A DNA stretch of 64,000 nt from Coriaria nepalensis (Eukaryota; Streptophyta; Magnoliopsida; Cucurbitales; Coriariaceae). The position numbers and the translations under genes were made by a program. The stretch lies in the NCBI GenBank assembly GCA_027186245.1, contig CP114486.1, positions 10,430,501-10,494,500 on the forward strand. The letters run 5' to 3'. The notes under the pieces are model-generated. The model did not search any database. It had not been told where the DNA came from and worked only from the letters and a program-made list of their open reading frames with translations. Every line of letters begins with the position of its first letter. Position 1 is the stretch's first letter. Below, in pieces: positions 60,480 through 64,000 of the stretch.

Positions 60480-61795
60480 ACTTTTAAAAATCAAAAGAGG
60501 ATGGTTTCAAAAAGGGGGGGTTAAAACTCTAAAGGGTCTAATTTGGGGAGTCATGAACTGTCTGTAAATATATCTAGTTCCAGTTTACTTATGTATGGTT
60601 TCTTCTTTTTGTGTACGAGTCACCTTTGTTTTACAATAACTTCTGTTTAGGTACGATGGCGATGTCTAAATATGTGTATTGAGGTATTTGTGGTCAAAAT
60701 TTCATATGGAAGCTTCTTCAGCGTCGAAATGAGTTTTTGCCGAGTTCTAGCAGTTCTGGTTGGAAAAAAGCAATAGAAGTAAGTAAGAGGGGAAAACATC
60801 ATTTTCATTTCCATTTTTCTTTAATACGACCCTTACGATTAAACCTGTGAAAGGAATTTAGTTTTAGGGCTGTTAAAAAAAAGGTAAAGACAAACTATTT
60901 GCTTAAAGGGGCTAAATAGTCAACCAAAAACGTCTAATGTATGATATGGTCTAGTATAGATATAGCCTACGGCTACCCCATACGAAAATTATTTATACAT
61001 ATATATATAATTTTTATTTTCTTTCGTATGTTATTATATCACGAATATCTTTAATAGATCAATTTATTATATATATATATAATTTTTATATGGGTAATAA
61101 TATTTAGACATACATATTTATAAAAATTATTATATACGTATTGATTATATATATAATTTATTTCATAAATTTTCTATATAAATTTTTTGAATAGACATAC
61201 TTCACCATAAAAATTAGAATCAATATAATAAAAATTAATACTAATTTCGATTAATCTGATTTAGAGTGAATTAAATTGACTTAAAAATCTTATATAAACA
61301 ACTGCAACTTGAGGAAAGCACGAGAAGGATGAACTTCTTACCTATTTGTTTTTAGCGTTGACTTGTTCTAGTCGACAAAAAATAAAACCATTTTCTGAAG
61401 ACCAGGTGTTTAATTGAGAGCTAACCACATGGATTCAAAACTTAAGATAATTATAATAAATATTTTAATAAATTTTTGTTTGAAAATTTAATTTAATTAT
61501 AATGAATTTTTTCAAAATAATTTGAAATTTTTAAATATACTTTAAATTAATATTTTCTTTTTTTTAATCCTAAAATTTTATTTTATTTTATTTTTATACA
61601 TTTGACCTACTTATTTTTTAAGTAATTTTTCATCTTTATAGCATTTCACCATCACCTTCATTATTATATTTATCGCTGCCACTGCAGACTACAAACGTCA
61701 GAAGTATTTTAAAATTTTATCTTGGGATGTTGTGAACAAATTTTTGAACCTTACCAAACATTAAGAAAAATAGATTTTTTGTTAAACATGATTCA
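60480..61795. other. RNR1 3' region and AT-rich spacer
   Basis: The RNR1 3' UTR probably extends to about 60700. Beyond it is AT-rich sequence with an ATACGAAA .. TTTCGTAT inverted pair (about 60980-61030) and (AT)n tracts. No gene is seen. Confidence 0.45.
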
Positions 61796-62400
61796 ACAGA
61801 ATTATATAACACAAGATAAAAATTCTTGAAATTACTGGTTCTTGACTGAAATCATGATTCAAGACTGAACATTCAAGAATTTTTATCTCGGGTTATATAA
61901 TTATAAGACGTGTTCATGGACTCTATGAAAAACTTTAAGAGTATTTTTATGATATATTTTTCTATGATTTTATAACATTTAGAACTAGTCCAAAATAGTT
62001 AGACAAATATTTCGGTCTGAATGTTTAATCGGAAATCATGATTATGGTTCGAAACCAATAACCTTTAAGAATTTTTTATCTCAGATTATACAACTCTAAT
62101 TGAGGTGTTCATGGACTTTATGGAAGATAAAAAAATCTATTTTTATGATAGTTTTTCTATGATTTTATAACATCTTAATCTAGTCTAAAATTGTTGGACA
62201 AAGGTTCGTTCTGAATGTTAAGTCTGAAATCATATTTTAATCCAGAACTAGTTAACTTCAAAAATTTTTATCTCGGATTATATAACTCTGATTGAGGTGT
62301 TTCCGGACTCTATGAAAAGATCTAAGAGTTTAGTTTTATGATATATATAATTTTATAACATTTAGAACCAGATCAAAAACATTGACCGAAGTCATGATTT
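61795..62400. repeat. ~190-bp tandem repeat, about three copies
   Basis: A block containing TTTTTATCTCGGATTATATAA recurs at about 61881, 62070 and 62263, giving a period near 190 bp. Each is followed by a conserved GTGTT-ATGGACT(C/T)TATG-AA, GATTTTATAACAT and CTGAAATCAT order. Copies differ by roughly 15-25 percent by eye. There is no coding potential. Confidence 0.8.
61803..61899. repeat. 28-bp inverted repeat at the edge of the tandem array
   Basis: Arms 61803-61830 and 61872-61899 are reverse complements with two mismatches. The inner 17 bp (AGATAAAAATTCTTGAA) match perfectly. The loop is 41 bp. Confidence 0.85.
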
Positions 62401-62409
62401 TGATTTATG

Positions 62410-64000
62410 ACATGATTTCGGTCTGACTTAATTAAGCGAAAATTTTAGTCTTTTTTTTTCCTTCTCGGATTGGCATTCTTCATTATCCTCCATTAATGGC
62501 GTGTGAAAGTAAAACCCTCTTTGTTCTTCATTCTTCGTTATTTCCAAGATCGGTGAAGCAAAACTAGAGAAGCCAACAAGCAGCTGTCGAGATGGAGGGG
62601 AAGATGTCAGGGAAGAAAAAGATATCATGCAATTAAGTCTTTTAATGTTTTTCTTTTCTTTTTTCTTCTTTTTTAGTATTTAATTTATTTTACTTATTTA
62701 TTTTTAAATTCATTTAACAACAAATTTAAAAAGAGTCATTTAGCAAAACAAGTATTGAAAAAAAGAGTATTTTATCAAATTATCTCCCGGAATTGGCTTT
62801 TTGATTGTTCTATTTGTTCAAGGGCTTTGGACTTGGTTTGGAGTATACCCAATTTGTCGGAAAACTAGACTTATCCTAAATTAGACTTCAATCTCTTAAA
62901 CTTTTATTTTATTAAATATAGATATTTTAAATTTTATAAAATTAGATTTACATCTTTCTAATATTCATAAATTGGTTTATATCTTAAGTTTTCAAATATT
63001 GTTAAAAAATATTTATATCCTAGATCTTTTATGTTAGGAAACATAGACATATGTATAATAGAATAAATGCATCGGAATAAATATTTAAAATTTTATTTAA
63101 ATCATATCTTAATATGCACAGTTTCTATCCAGATCGATCATACAATAATTATATCACACCTATTTTATTTTATAAAAAGCACAGTAAATTTCATCAAAAT
63201 TAAATTAAGGTTTAGGGAAATGAATATCTGTTTCTATTTAAAGAACTCTTCTTAAATAAGATGGGGAGCGTCCATGTGTTCGCCCTCTAACCATTATCTA
63301 CATGATTCATTTCGCATAATTAACTTTCCACTTAAGATCTCTACTCAAGAAATAATAAGTTCGGAAAAAAAGAAGAGAAAAAACTCTCTTTTCTCTCTAT
63401 AATTTTCGGCCAAATAGCTTATGGAGGAGCTTGTTAACTTCGGCCACTACTAGTAGTATTTATAGACAAAGGCTATGTCATAGTTTTCTTATCCCATTAG
63501 GATTCATAGTTTTCTTAAAATACAAAAGTGAGATGGACTAATATCTATTCAATGCCTAGCTACCCATGAGTTATTTAATCAACCATTTGATTAATTTTGA
63601 CCAACGAAAATTTAATTAATAATTCGGCCCATTAACCATTTGATATCCGATTATTATTACGAACTCTTAGAACTCTTTTATAATTAAATAAGAGTTCATC
63701 TGTTACTTATTAATTTTTAATTAATTTAATATCACATTTAGTGGTGCTAACAGAGTTGTATTATATTAAATTATAAATTAATAATTATAATTTTATATTT
63801 ATAGTCAAAAAATATAAGTTAAATTACCATTTTATCCCTAAAAAAGTTTTTGTCCCTTTTTTCTTTTTCTTTGATGAAGGTTTGTTTAACTATGTTACTC
63901 TGAATCTTATGTGTGTGACCGATTAGGTTCTATATCCCATCACAGGATGATTTCATAGATGTCTTTATGATTTTATTTAACTTCAAATTAAATTTGTTTA
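62410..64000. other. AT-rich DNA, possible LTR at the right edge
   Basis: No gene is supported. From about 63250 to 63960 the minus strand has LTR-like features: a TATA-like CTATAAATAC (about 63458-63467, minus), a leader, and a stretch GGGATAAAATGGTAATTTAAC. A similar phrase occurs at about 1812-1835. No coding part of an element lies inside the window. Confidence 0.3.

Noticed and set aside
61795..62400. CRISPR array
   Set aside because: The repeats are about 190 bp, diverged and contiguous, without short identical repeats separated by unique spacers. The context is a plant nuclear genome.

Overview
This is an ordinary but gene-bearing stretch of a plant nuclear chromosome, almost certainly a eudicot angiosperm. 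The evidence is: many short, AT-rich GT..AG introns; plant-specific genes (a cellulose synthase catalytic subunit, a MED26c-type Mediator subunit, two ECA1/prolamin-like secreted proteins, a citrate-binding-protein homologue); and plant Ty1/copia, Ty3/gypsy and CACTA-type transposon debris in AT-rich spacers. I cannot name the species.

Layout. Bases 1-10600 are almost entirely decayed retrotransposons: copia reverse-transcriptase fragments on the + strand near 195-430 and 3420-3920, a gypsy gag split by a 1.3 kb insert (5720-7940), a near-perfect hairpin (7943-8039) and an antisense copia gag/pol remnant (8600-10160). A small CACTA-like element (10634-10918) and an alpha-mannosidase exon relic (11440-11639) follow. 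The first intact gene is MED26C on the minus strand (15605-17532). An FAD-dependent monooxygenase gene (20957-25226, +) carries an antisense copia fragment with its 3' LTR in its second intron. Directly downstream is a 1.2 kb element made mostly of two ~470 bp inverted arms. Then come a citrate-binding/alginate-lyase-2 gene (28203-28996, +), a tRNA-Ile(AAU) gene (minus) and two related six-cysteine ECA1-like genes (minus). A WDR83/MORG1 gene (33505-36170) keeps all eight exons but carries three in-frame stops and two single-base deletions, so it is read as a non-processed pseudogene. An intact 14-exon CESA6-clade cellulose synthase gene (42108-47618, 1102 aa) and an unrecognised single-exon gene (48444-48911) follow. 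After a second retrotransposon cluster (51000-53500) lies the 17-exon ribonucleotide reductase large-subunit gene RNR1 (56029-60479, 808 aa), with a consensus E2F site and a TATA box in its promoter.

The genes do not form a pathway. They are independent plant transcription units: primary-wall cellulose synthesis (CESA), S-phase dNTP supply (RNR1), transcription (MED26C), reproductive secreted peptides (ECA1-like) and oxidative metabolism (monooxygenase).

I found no convincing new multi-gene system. The observations most worth a second look are the WDR83 decay, the foldback element beside the monooxygenase gene with its duplicated 16-bp palindrome promoter, the minimal AUG-stop plus short uORF before CESA, and the 190-bp tandem array near 62 kb. 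Exon boundaries were set by hand from reading-frame continuity and GT/AG sites, so individual junctions may be off by a few bases.
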